Shown here: piece by piece, positions 12,430 through 22,425 of the stretch
How positions within the stretch are numbered: the first letter of the stretch is position 1
Layout: each line of letters opens with the position of its first letter
Assembly: GCA_028564705.1 (NCBI GenBank)
Contig: JAPXFQ010001704.1
Span: 558,001 to 622,000 of the forward strand
Direction of reading: 5' to 3'
Source: Apricaphanius iberus
Taxonomy: Eukaryota > Chordata > Actinopteri > Cyprinodontiformes > Aphaniidae
Length of the DNA: 64,000 nucleotides
Notes under the pieces: model-generated
Told to the model about the DNA's origin: nothing
The model's database searches: none
What the model saw: only the letters and a program-made list of their open reading frames with translations
Program-made: the position numbers and the translations under genes

Positions 12430-12760
12430 CTTAATTTAGACAAGATAAGGTTTGAATCTTTGAGTCAATACTGTGAGCTTGAATATTTTTGTCTATTTAT
12501 TTATTGAAAATAAATAGATACATTAAATAGAAATAATTTAGCAAGACCAGTCAATGGTTTGACTCTGAGCTTTCTAGAAGCAAGATGAGCAATATAATTG
12601 TGAGCTTTTAAAGTAAGGCCGATGAATTAATAATTATGAGCATTATGCAAGATCGATTAATGAAGTAATATCGTGAACTTTTTGAGCAAGACCAGTTGAG
12701 AAAATGTGAGTTTTTTTTAAGAAAAATCAAGAACAATTAGAACTGTCAGCTTTTCACCTA
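12430..12760 (+). repeat. degenerate ~38-bp tandem repeats
   Basis: Units beginning GCAAGA(C/T) followed by (C/G)AGT or similar and ending GTGAGCTTTT recur at about 12541, 12580, 12646 and 12687, with weaker relatives before and after. Spacing is about 35-45 bp. They lie in the leader or gag-like part of the ERV-like insertion and contain stops in all frames I checked. Confidence 0.5.
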
Positions 12761-13046
12761 CAGTCAGTGAATGGAAGAACTACTGTTGAAGTTCTATCCA
12801 GATTTCCTTAGCACATAATATTTCTTAATATTGGTAATGTTAAAGGAAAACAAGGTTCTCCCAATTTCCCTGAAACTACTCTTATGTGTCGAATGAAAAA
12901 GAAAAATGGTGATGATGTATGTGATTATTTAAAATATTGGAGTGAATGTTGTTTTCTCCCAAGGGAACCTGAATATGTTTTGTGAATCATGAAAAAAAAA
13001 ACATAATGTAACATAATTTATAATGGTAAGATTTGTAATTATCTAT

Positions 13047-13062
13047 CCTGTTCGTGACGCCA
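13047..13062 (-). other. primer-binding-site-like motif (minus strand)
   Basis: Read on the minus strand it is TGGCGTCACGAACAGG, five bases after the CCACA end of the LTR at 13068. That is the usual position for the tRNA primer site of a retroelement. The matching tRNA was not identified. Confidence 0.5.
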
Positions 13063-13067
13063 AATAT

Positions 13068-13582
13068 TGTGGTAGAAATCTGGGTGTCTGAGAGGCCTCA
13101 GATGAGAGAATAAAACAAAGTGTCAGCCATATTCGTACATAGTTTATTTTACGTGCACGGAGGGCCTCCTTCTGAGAACCCTGAAGCTTCAGCATAGATG
13201 CATTGGTATATATAATAATCAGCCACACCCCATTGAATGAGCTTCTGACTGATCATTACATCATACAGATGATTTCATACATAATCAAACAGAAGAGGAA
13301 GTGTCCCTTCAGTAGTCAGCAGTAAACAATCAGGAGATAGTTTCACTGGACAATCAGAATATAAATAACAATAAGGGACACTTTGTATAATGCTGAGAAA
13401 GACAGTCACAGGATTTGTCATAAGTGTATCACCAGATAATAACAACAGTTTTCATAAGTCATGATGAGATGTTTAATTGGTTCTTGTTTTTACCTTAGAA
13501 TCAGAACAGCTATGTAAGAGCTGAGTTAGAGAATTAAACCTTTCTTAATGTCTCAGTATTAATAATAAAATTATCTGTCACA
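13068..13582 (-). repeat. LTR of an ERV-like element
   Basis: On the minus strand the 515-bp LTR starts TGTGACAGATAAT and ends TCTACCACA, giving short TGTG...CACA termini. It has a TATA box (TATATATA at 13207-13214 on the plus strand) followed about 65 bp later by a polyadenylation signal (AATAAA, complement at 13143-13148), then a U5-like stretch of about 70 bp. These are in the right order and spacing for U3-R-U5 on the minus strand. A second LTR was not found. Confidence 0.6.
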
Positions 13583-13780
13583 GCAGTTTTCTTTTTAAAG
13601 CTTCTGGTCCACAGACAACTTCTGTCTTGTCCTAATTTAAAATCAGAAAGTTTAGTTGTCTAGATTTTTTTGTCTTTGACACATGCCTATCTAACTGATT
13701 GTATTCATCTGGATTTATCGATAAATATAGTTTTGTATCATCTGCATAACTATGGAAATGTATCCCATGTTGTCTACTTA

Positions 13781-14488
13781 CCGTACTGACCCGAATATAG
13801 GACAAACCCTATTATAAGACAACCCCTCTTTTCAGAAAATAATCTTCAGAAAAATACTCAATTCAATTTTTAAAGAAAATATTTTTATTTAAATTTTGAG
13901 AAGTCATTTAAATAATAATTACTAATTTAATATTTATCTATTAATGCAGTCACAATGATCTGTATTATATTAGCATGTTTAGGGATCTGTCAGGAAACAT
14001 ACTAGTGATACTGAACAAAACTGAGAAAAAACAACATTCAAATACAAACTGTCAGAACTTTGCTCATATCATGTCAAATCAAAAGTCACCTGTTAAATTA
14101 AAAGACTGCATGAGGCTTTTAGTCACAGACGTACTCGCTGTGCTCACTGTCATGCTGCGGTACTGTCTCCTCCTACAGAACGTCATCCTTACTACCATCC
14201 AATTAATTTGATACGCAGCACATTTTACGGCCATATTGATGATGCTTTCTGGTGTAACTTCATCCCATGCAAGGAAGATCAATTTACAAAGCTAAAGTAC
14301 AGCTGGTTTTGGAATTTTTCCAGATGGTGTGAATGCTTGATCACCAGATAGAAGCCCTCTGCTGTTGCGGTTTTGTAACTACAGCTATCACCATGTTTCA
14401 ATGGTTAGACTCCGATTATAAGACGACCCTGCATTTTTACAATGTTTTCAACAAAGAAAAACCTTATCCCATATTTGGGACAATACAA
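13781..14488 (-). mobile_element. pogo/Tc1-mariner-like transposon with TA duplication
   Basis: The left end is CCGTACTGACCCGAATATAGG and the reverse complement of the right end is TTGTATTGTCCCAAATATGG. The inner 22 bases match at 17 positions. The element interrupts L2 copy A exactly at a TA that the uninterrupted copy B has once (TTTTACCAATTGG at 55347-55359). Here TA appears on both sides (13779-13780 and 14489-14490). A TA duplication points to the Tc1/mariner/pogo group. A second internal TTATAAGAC motif sits near each end. The 708-bp body keeps only a remnant of a transposase on the minus strand. Confidence 0.7.
14079..14282 (-). pseudogene. possible pogo-like transposase C-terminal remnant
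   Basis: The minus-strand frame contains LAWDEVTPESIINMAVKCA. This resembles the AW..V...TI...F..CG segment near the C-terminus of pogo/Tigger-type DDE transposases. It is short and catalytic residues are not present. Its position inside a TA-flanked element supports the idea, but the similarity is by eye only. Confidence 0.35.
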
Positions 14489-14638
14489 TACCAATTGGAA
14501 GCATATATATTGTAAAAAAAATTGGTCCAAGCACAAAACCCTGTGATACTCCACAAGTAACCCTTGAGTGTGAAGATTTATCACTTACATGAACAAACTG
14601 AAATCTGTCTGACAGATATGATTTAAGCCAGTCTAGTT

Positions 14639-14887
14639 TGCATGTTCTCCCCGTGCATGCGTGGGTTCCCTCCGGGTACTCCGGCTTCCTCCCACAGTTC
14701 AAAAACATGACTGTCAGGTTAATTGATATCTCTAAATTGTCCTGAGGTGTGGGTGTGTGCGTGCATGGTTGTCTGTCTCTTTGTGGCCCTGTGAGGGACT
14801 AGCGACCTGTCTAACAGCTGGAGATAGGCACCAGACCCCCGCGACCCCTTGAGGAATAAGCAGTTCAGAAAATGGATGGATGGATAT
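14639..14887 (+). mobile_element. RTE/SINE-type 3' tail, (GGAT)n-ended
   Basis: The sequence GCATGTTCTCCCCGTGCATG through CCACAGTTCAAAAACATGAC and GGAGATAGGCACCAG ends in AAAATGGATGGATGGATA. This is the well-known 3' segment shared by fish RTE LINEs (Expander type) and derived SINE-like repeats, ending in the GGAT-type tail. It sits inside L2 copy A, which resumes on the right at about 14888. About 45 bp of L2 present in copy B is missing at the junction. Confidence 0.7.
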
Positions 14888-15679
14888 ACAGTATATTTAT
14901 TCTATGGAATTTTATGGTCGACTGTGTCAAAAGCAGCACTGAGATCCAAGAAGACCAGAACAGTCACAAGTCCATTATCTGAGACCTTTAGAATATCATT
15001 AGTAACTTTCACCAGGGCTGTTTCAGTGCTATTAAGAGCTCTAAAAGCTTACAGAAATTCTTCAAACAGGTTGTTACTGTTTTGATGCTCACATACTTGA
15101 TTAGCAGGCATTTTCTCAAGAACTTTGGATAAGAAATGAAGGTTAGATATAGTTCTGTAATTAAATAAGTCATCTTGATCGATGTGACTTAGTTAATTAA
15201 TATTAGATAAACTGGCCTTCCAATATAAGGCATCTAGTGCCCAAACGCTCCATTGTCTACTAATTACATTATTTATACAGAAGCACTGTGGTGAAAAGGT
15301 CTCTGACTGTTGTTGAGCTAAATAATCACAGCTGTGCACTGTCAGTTGATGGAGGCAGATAGAAAATCGTACTCTACTCCACGCATCATTGCATAGGTGA
15401 CAGACTGCCCTTGCGTCAACACATAAAGGCGTTACGTATCAGTTTTGATGTAGATTGAGAGGTATAAACTAGGCTTTAGGCAGGAGGACATGCAGACGGG
15501 ACAACTGTTAGCATTTATAAACGAGTACTGATTACCTAAAGCCATCATATGTGCATTTACAGCTTGCCACATGTAGGTAACAAAGCAAACATTTGGAACC
15601 AAAGTGCCCCTGGCAGGTAAAACCAAAATTAAACTTTTTGGCCTAAATGCAAAACGTTACACATGCCAATATCTAACAC

Positions 15680-16160
15680 TGCACCACCATGATTACTCAA
15701 TCTCCGTTGTGAAAATGGTGGTTGTAGCATCATAGAGACACAAAATATGGTCAAAGTTGATGGAAAAGTGGATGGAGGTAAATATAGGGGCTGTGGTGGT
15801 AGAAATTTTAGAGGAGCAAAATAATGTCATGGAGAATTATTTATCAACCTTTAAATTCCAGTCAGAGATAAAACAGATTATTTTAAATCATGTGATATTT
15901 ATGATTTAGCCCGGTCAAATTCTAGACCCAAAACCAATTGAGAATTTGTGGAAAAGCTTGAAAATTCATATTTATATCCAATCTGACTGACCCGGAGCTA
16001 TTGTACAAAATGAATGTACAGAAATGTCAGGGTCCATAATGTGGAAACATAGTGCAGACCCTAAAAGACTGGGAGTCATAACTACAGCAAAAGGCAGTTC
16101 AATGGAAGGTTATCTCAGGGGACCTGAATACAAAAACATTTTAAGCATATCAAATTTTAT
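15680..16160 (+). pseudogene. Tc1-like element, 3' portion
   Basis: The plus strand carries diverged matches to the C-terminal coding half of a fish Tc1 transposase. They run from GGTGGTTGTAGCATCATAG, through CCCGGTCAAATTCTAGACC and CCAATTGAGAATTTGTGG (the SQSLD.NPIENLW region carrying the third catalytic residue), to GGACCTGAATACA near the 3' end. The frame is broken by stops and small indels. About 200 bp between 15780 and 15900 is poorly matched. The terminal inverted repeat was not recognised. Confidence 0.68.
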
Positions 16161-16516
16161 TTTGTATCTGCTTCTTTCTGCTTTAAAATTTTGCGCTTTG
16201 ATACCTTTAGGAGAGCAGTTTGAATACCTATACATAGCAGTGCAAATCTACACTATGAGAACAGAAAAAAATTTGTTTTTCGCAAAATAATTTCTTATTC
16301 TTTTGAAATCTTTTAGGGTTGCTCTGGTTATACAGTTTTCAATCATGTAAAGTTAAAGTGTTACCTGCATCATTGTGACTGATATGGCTGATGTTAGTGT
16401 ATTTTTGAGTGCACATACTTGTGTGTTAGTGTTCCACAATTAACTGGCAAATGGAAACTTCTCCCCGTAGACATCTCCTCATTACCTGCTCCCTGCTCTC
16501 TGTACTTGGAGCTCAC

Positions 16517-16625
16517 CCACCGTCTCCTCAGCTGGATAAAGAAGTGTCGCTGATGCCATAAATAAATGTTTTCCCCATCTTGTCTTCTGGTTTCAGCCAT
16601 CAGTCGTTGGACTTTCTTTAGACCT
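16517..16625 (-). other. candidate 109-nt coding exon, unidentified
   Basis: On the minus strand an open segment encodes about 36 residues, starting GLKKVQRLMAETRRQDGENI and ending in HFFIQLRRRW. It is bounded by an acceptor-like GCATAG and a strong donor GTGAGC (complement at 16511-16516). Codon choice and the basic, amphipathic composition look protein-like. The pyrimidine tract before the acceptor is weak. I do not recognise the protein. It could be a host-gene exon, an exon of an unfamiliar transposon, or chance: the frame stays open beyond the donor to 16394. Confidence 0.2.
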
Positions 16626-17554
16626 CTATGCACAGAGATTTACTACTTTATATATCATTTGAAGATCAATTTCAAACAGCTTCCCCATATGTTAAAGAAG
16701 AATAAACGTTTGATGGATTTATCTCTGGACATTCAGTAGGACAAAGATCAGCATAATTAAAGTTTGGGTTTTTTTGATAAAAGGATTATTAATTTGTAGT
16801 TATTTAATGTGTACATATTTTTCAGAAAAAGTATAATTAATTAATTTAATAATTAGGGGAGGAGGATGAAAGGAATTTACTCAACATTTCTTTAGCCAGT
16901 AAAATTTCCTTGAAAGTTTTTTTTTGTGTGGGATTCTGTTTACAGCAATGAAGCAGTCAAAATTTGGACACTTCCCTTTATTTTAAATTAACAGGTGGGG
17001 CCAAACTTTTATCTAATTTGTCAGTAGCTGGAGTGTATTTCTTATTATCCAGTTTTATACTTTAAGAGAAGCTCCAGCAACAGATGTAAAACAAAGCTAT
17101 AGGCTTCAGGATTTCTGGAGCACATTTCTAATACATTCAATAGGGGAGAAAGAAAGAAAGACGGCAAATTTTGATAAAATTTGTTTTGATTTGATTTATT
17201 GCAACAACAAAAAAACTACACAACAACACACATTTACATTTACATTTGGTGGAATGTGCAGACAGAATATATACCTTTACTGAATTTAAAATATTTTAAC
17301 TTCAAACATTTTCACTCTACTTGATGTCAGTAGAGTAATCAGTTCACCTAATACTTTTATCCGAGCAGCGGAGTATGGTGCTTATTGAGTTTTCTCAAAT
17401 ATACATTATAACCCAGTCTCAAAACAGAAATGTGTTTCCAAGCACGGAATACAAGCACCTACTGTGATGTTTCTACAGAAACATCTATTTTTCAGTTTAT
17501 TTCATGCTAATGGGAAACTTGGCAATGATTGAAGTTACTTTGAATTGCCTTTGC

Positions 17555-17830
17555 CCTGGGTTCCCACCTCAGCTGGGGGGTTTATGAGCGAAGTTTACAT
17601 GTTCTCCTTTTGCATGCATCGTCTTTTTTTCTGGGTACTCAGTTTTCCCACCACAGGCAAAAGCATATGTGTAAGAACTGGCGGCTCTAAATTGCCTTTA
17701 GGTGTGAGTGTGGGTGTGAACGTTTCCCTTGTGTTTCTTTCTGTTGACCCTGGGAGAACTGGTGACCCAGTGAGGGTGTTCTCGCCTAAAGCTCGTTGGC
17801 TGCTGGGATAGGCTTCACTTCCACACCCTT
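17555..17830 (+). mobile_element. diverged RTE/SINE-type 3' tail
   Basis: An older copy of the repeat at 14639. It contains TTTACATGTTCTCCTTTTGC, then CTAAATTGCCTTTAGGTGTG, then a degraded ACTGGTGACCC...GGGATAGGCTTCA. The GGATGG tail is eroded. Substitution is visibly heavier than in the copies at 14639 and 42447. Confidence 0.6.
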
Positions 17831-20672
17831 GAAATGTTTAATAAATTAGTTTTGGCAATAAAGGTATTTGATTAAAATGAGACATTAAAAGTCAAATGAT
17901 TGATATTGGAAAAAAAACTTGAGTTACAATATTCTGCATTAACAAAATAATTCTCCTCATTGCTTATACGCTTGAGAGTCCTGGACATTCACATGTAATA
18001 CATTACTTTGAAATTAATGCTTTGTAAATAAAACAATAACAGAAAATATATTTGACGATTTGTTTGTAGTTTAATTGTCATGAGAACTTGAGAAAATCTA
18101 AAAGGATGATTCGTTCGATCAAATGACTTCAACTGTTCCACTTTCCAGTTTATGTCAAACTCATTGCAACTTGCACAGGAGTCCTTGAATTTGATATTTG
18201 GCAATATGTGGCTTAACACAATAAGATATTTTTATGTTCAGGATATTGCTTAGTCCGTGCATTGTTCAGATCCTGTGTTGCTAAGGAACACAACACAATT
18301 TGTTTTCCGAAATATTCAAACTGTTTGAGTTTAAGCAAATTAATGAAAGAATAAAACAACAATTAAACAGGAAATGATAAAGGAGGTGAGAAAAATCAGT
18401 CTAAAAGTTTGGTGTGAATTTATATATTATTGTTAGTAGTGTGAGTATCCATCTCTAGAATCCTGATTATTGTTGGGATATCTGAAATTACCTAAATTAT
18501 GTCACTTTTACCCTGGTTAGACTTGGTCTGTAAACCCATGCTGTCAGATGAGCAACTAACAGGACTTCAGAAGGTCAAATAATGTGTCTGTAACATCTCG
18601 GGTGCATTCAATTGCTTGAACTACCTTATACAGACCTCAACATATGAATCGCTTTTTTTTCTGGAATTGTTTTTGCTACAAACTCTAATGGGCTTGATTA
18701 TGTAGCACATGTCGTCTCAAGAATACATAATGTTGAACCTTGAGATGTTTAAGGTCCATGCAAAGCCACTATATTAGGTACAACTAACTTCAAAAATCTA
18801 TCCATCAGTTGTGTATATCTACTTTTCCTTGTAGGGTATTGTGAGGTGGTATCTATGTCTAGTAATCATTGAATGACAAGCATATTGAAAAACATCACAC
18901 TTCTAATGTAGATAGTTTGCATGTCCAGAGTCCAGCAGTTGCACTTACAGAACAAAATTATTTACATGCCAATGCCTGGGGATAGGAGGGCTGAGGGGGA
19001 GGCCTTCTTTTGATTTTGAGCTGTCAAACAGATTTTACACAAAAATGTAATGTCAATTCTTTGAATTTCCATGGCAATTTGAATGGCAAAAATTCCACCT
19101 CGTTTTGAAAATTTGAAGATATCACTGAGGGAAACAGAGATGAAGGGAAGGATACAATAAAAAGTACACAACTGCTGGTGGTCACAGCCCAGTGCACAAA
19201 TCCCACTGGATGACTTCAAGCTTGACCTGTGTATGAGCTCTGCCAATGGCTCAGAGGACTCTATAAACTAAAAACAAAACAAACATTTCTGGCTAATCTT
19301 AAACACAAGTGCATACAAAGAGATCTTTCTGAGAATGCAGACAGCTGTGTGAGCTCAGTCTGGAAGTTTTTAACAGAGCCCCTTTACTCACATATGGAAA
19401 CACCTAGACACATTTAAACACACAACACCCTGCCACCTGGGAAGCAGATTTGACAGACACATCCCAGGGGTCACTTGTGGCGCAGGTGCTTCCTGCAACT
19501 GAAGCTGTAAAAGTCCTCGCCTGGGCCAACATATTTTCCTCCTCTCTTTCTGTAACTGCACCCAGATTGATTGTTTTCATTCCACACACGGTCTTTTTTG
19601 CCACATCAAAGCAGATTCTCATCTTGCATTGTGTTGTTGTTATGCTGTGGTCAAGCCATTTGCACACAAAAAGTTAACATGAGGGAGGATGCATGAGCTG
19701 CAGATTTGCATTTTAAATATTGGGCTGAATTGACATGGACAATCATTAGTGTTTACTAAAAATGATTAGCTCACTTAACTAATTTTATATTCATCTAAAA
19801 GTTGGTTGAAATAACTTTCCTTAGTTTAACTTAATTGCATATTGTTTCTATGACTACTTATAGCAATTTAATATAAATAATTAGTTTTCTTCAAATGTAA
19901 TACATAATATTTTGTTTTTTTCTTATGAGAGCATCTGAGCACAATCTCAGACCTGGTCGCTGTACACAAAGCATGTCCTCAACAAGGAGGAGACAGCTCA
20001 TTGAAGAATTCTGTAGGCTTTGGAGTGCGTAGCTGCGCTGACACAGATCAATGCATTTTAGCTACTGATGCAGAAGGAGTGCAATCTGTGGATTTTTCCC
20101 TGCTGAACCCATCAAGAAAGCTCTCCTTCAGAGGGAAATGGAATTTATAGTAAGATGAAATGTAAGAAAAAAATATTACAATCAGTTAAATTTAAATACT
20201 ATTGAATGTCTCCTAATTTTAAAAATAGGTAAGAAAAAGAGTGTGAAGGGCGAAAAAAGTCCAATTGCGATCTATAGGCCCATTTTAGGAGCAAACTCTG
20301 CTGAAGATAAATCATTTTGGTTGGATTTTAAATTAACGGGCTGGACCGGTCGAGATTTGATCGAGAGATAATCATGATTATTGGGTCAGATGAAAAAATC
20401 ATTTTAACAGGCATAGGTTGATAAAATTGGACTGATGCAAGACTCTGCCTTTGGGGGATGTGGGCACGGACCTGCACCATTTGCACGTGATCTTTGGTCA
20501 GTCAATGTAATGTGATCATGCTGCATGCACATGCGCAGATACCCCCTTTCTTAGCATCTAGAAAGGCGGTCTGGATACAGATGAAACCTCCCTTGATCTG
20601 AATGACTTTATTAATTACAGATCTACTGTATATCTAACCTTCCTTTCTTATCCGAAACCATTGGTGCTAATA
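17831..20672. other. spacer, nothing recognised
   Basis: AT-rich, with short open frames only. A short inverted pair AGTCCAATT (about 20259) and AATTGGACT (about 20426) was noticed but lacks other signs of a transposon. Confidence 0.4.
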
Positions 20673-20743
20673 AGGGCAAGGCAAGACAATTGTATTTGTA
20701 TAGAACACTTTCAACTTAAGGCAATTCAAGATGCTTTACATGA
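20673..20743 (-). repeat. LINE-type 3' tail, CCTTGCC-ended
   Basis: On the minus strand: TGTAAAGCATCTTGAATTGCC, then a TATACAAATACAATTG-like stretch ending in CTTGCCTTGCCC. It is the same family as the plus-strand tail at 27805-27877. Such tails mark heavily 5'-truncated LINE or SINE copies. Confidence 0.5.
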
Positions 20744-20744
20744 T

Positions 20745-22060
20745 TACAGAATTGAATAATCCTTTATTGTCCAACGAGGGGAAATTCAGTTTACAGTACA
20801 ACATGTCCAACATCATTACCAACAAACAACAAAACAAACAATACAAACAGATCCAGCTCACTGCAGGGCTTGCAGCCAAAAAGGATGGTGCTCTCTTGAT
20901 AAAAAGATAAAAGCAGATGCACGTCAGTGGGGAGGGAGGTTCCATGGTGGGGGGAAAAAAGCATTCACATGTGTTTTGATCCTTAGTCAAGAGTCAAAAA
21001 ACAGGTAATAGAAAAAAAAAACACACCTAAACATTTAAGGACATATTCAGACATTAACAATGACACATCAGGAGGGATGGGCAGGTATGCCCCAATCCAC
21101 AGGTTAATGCGCAGCCACCGGGGCGCACAGTCATCCAGCTTCCTGGAGATGGAGAGGGCATTAGATCACAACGAGACGGTGTGTGTGTATGTTAATGTGT
21201 GTGTCTGACTTCAATGTCAGTGTGTGCATCAGTAGATGCAGGTGGACGGGGTGGGAGGATACTCTGTTTACATTCCTCTCACGGATATTTGATTGTGGAC
21301 CAGTTGAAGGTCTATATGGGAGCCAGAATAATAATTATTTGGATAACAGGGAGATTAAATTTCCTCTCTGCCCTTCAGTTCGTCAGCGGTTTCTTTTATA
21401 TCTAATTTAACCAATTTAAACTTCAGATTAAAGTTCCGGATACATACATTTCCAGTTGCACCAATCCGCACCGACAGTTTCTTCAAGTCCAAATACAATT
21501 TGTGAATGAGTCCCAGAGCACTGGCCAGATCGCTTCTTGCAGTGTCTTGTCTGTGTCCCAGATCCCCAAGCATCTGGTCCCATTAGCACAAATCAATGCT
21601 TCCGACTGTTCCTTCAGCTTTCCAATTGCTCTCAGAACTGTCTCCAATCTCGACTGTGTTGCACATCTTTGTTGCTCCATTTTGCATTATATCTGCCAGA
21701 TCCTATCAGCAGAAACCCGATCACCGTAAACCTGAATAGACAGATGTCTTACGCGTCCTCTTGCAAGAGTATTGACAGACACAACGGCTGAAACTTAGAC
21801 CAAGCGTCTAACACGTAGCCCGCTGGCTACGTCGCCGCAGGACACCCCAGTTGCCCCTTACTGGTGCTTCGTAAAGTTGAGTAGATTTTATCAATAGCAT
21901 TCAGAGACCATTTCCATCTTTTCAGTTTATTCAGTTTTGGTCCGGAGAAAAATGCAAAAAGACACTCCAGATAGAGGCAAAGGACACAGAGAGCTGTGGG
22001 ATAAGACACAGGAGGAGGGAGAGAAAAAAGCGTGCGTTCTTGCTGAGAGCCGGAAGAGAA
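20745..22060 (-). mobile_element. unassigned retroelement-like unit with broken coiled-coil ORF
   Basis: Read on the minus strand, a GC-richer leader near 21790-21850 is followed by a start codon at 21680. The encoded frame begins MEQQRCATQSRLETVLRAIG and is rich in L, E, K and Q. After a frame slip near 21570 it continues as a second frame (LASALGLIHKLYLDLKKLSV) to 21355. Together they give about 110 residues of predicted coiled coil. The unit ends with GAATTTCCCCTCGTTGGACA and AATAAAGGATTATTC near 20750-20785, a LINE-type 3' terminus with a polyadenylation-like signal. No RT or catalytic domain is seen. It may be an ORF1-like remnant, but the family is unknown to me. Confidence 0.35.
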
Positions 22061-22139
22061 AAGTATTTATAGAGAAAGTATGTATCTACTCAATAACAAC
22101 CTGTTTGTTTCTTTCTGTCTCTTCGCTACCTTCTTGAAC

Positions 22140-22290
22140 CCCAGTCAGTTGAGACAGATGTCCACTTGTACTGAACCAGGTTCTGCTCGAGGTTTCTCTC
22201 TGATAAAGGGATGTTTTTCTTCTCCACTGTCACTATATGCTTGTTCAGTATGAGGGATAACTGAGGGATTGCAGGGTTGTTGTCTGCAAC
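22140..22290 (+). mobile_element. L2 3' UTR fragment
   Basis: Plus-strand sequence TGTACTGAACCAGGTTCTGC, then GTTTCTCTCTGATAAAGGG, then CTCCACTGTCACTATATGC and TTGTTCAGTATGAGGGATAA matches the 3' UTR of the L2 family in copy B (minus strand, about 53890-54000). It is a short orphan piece cut on the right by another repeat arm. Confidence 0.65.
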
Positions 22291-22425
22291 AGTAGGTATG
22301 TTTACATGCACATCCAAATCAAGCTTTTTTTCATCGAGTAATCGGACTAATGGTGTGATCACACTGCCCCAAATGCCAGCGTCAGTTGCGGCAAGATTAC
22401 ATGTAAAGTCTATAGTCGAGTACGT
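22291..22425. repeat. possible MITE arm related to the 6197 element
   Basis: GGTATGTTTACATGCACATC at about 22295 resembles the TIR of the element at 6197-6700. A partial inverted counterpart (AAGATTACATGTAAAG) lies near 22394. Ends and TSD are not resolved. Confidence 0.25.

Larger units (their letters stand above)
12046..13582. mobile_element. ERV-like insertion in L2 copy A
   Basis: The insertion lies between two copies of GCAGT (12041-12045 and 13583-13587), consistent with a 4-6 bp retroviral-type TSD in the interrupted L2. At its right is one minus-oriented LTR (13068-13582) with a primer-binding-site-like motif just inside. At its left is a second, plus-oriented motif of the same kind (12057-12074), followed by a leader with a plausible splice donor (CAGCCTG|GTGAGC near 12238). 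Then come degenerate tandem repeats and a short plus-strand frame ending near 12983. No complete gag, pol or env is present. The two halves face each other, so this is a rearranged or chimeric provirus remnant. Confidence 0.55.
11398..15185 (-). mobile_element. L2-clade LINE, copy A, split by three insertions
   Basis: This is a minus-strand CR1/L2-clade LINE fragment covering the RT region of ORF2. Surviving blocks are 11398-12045, 13583-13780, 14489-14638 and 14888-15185. Each aligns by eye with the corresponding part of copy B (54690-55850): for example AGGAACATATGGAACAATC near 11600 against the same string near 54880, and CAAAAGCAGCACTGAGATC near 14930 against 55570. The gaps are filled by an ERV-like element, a pogo-like DNA transposon and an RTE/SINE-type tail. 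It is 5'-truncated near 15185 and 3'-truncated near 11398, and many stops break the frame. L2 RT copies its RNA at a nicked target; this copy cannot. Confidence 0.88.

Noticed and set aside
20259..20434. Short inverted pair AGTCCAATT / AATTGGACT as transposon ends
   Set aside because: Only nine bases, no TSD, and no second copy in the window.
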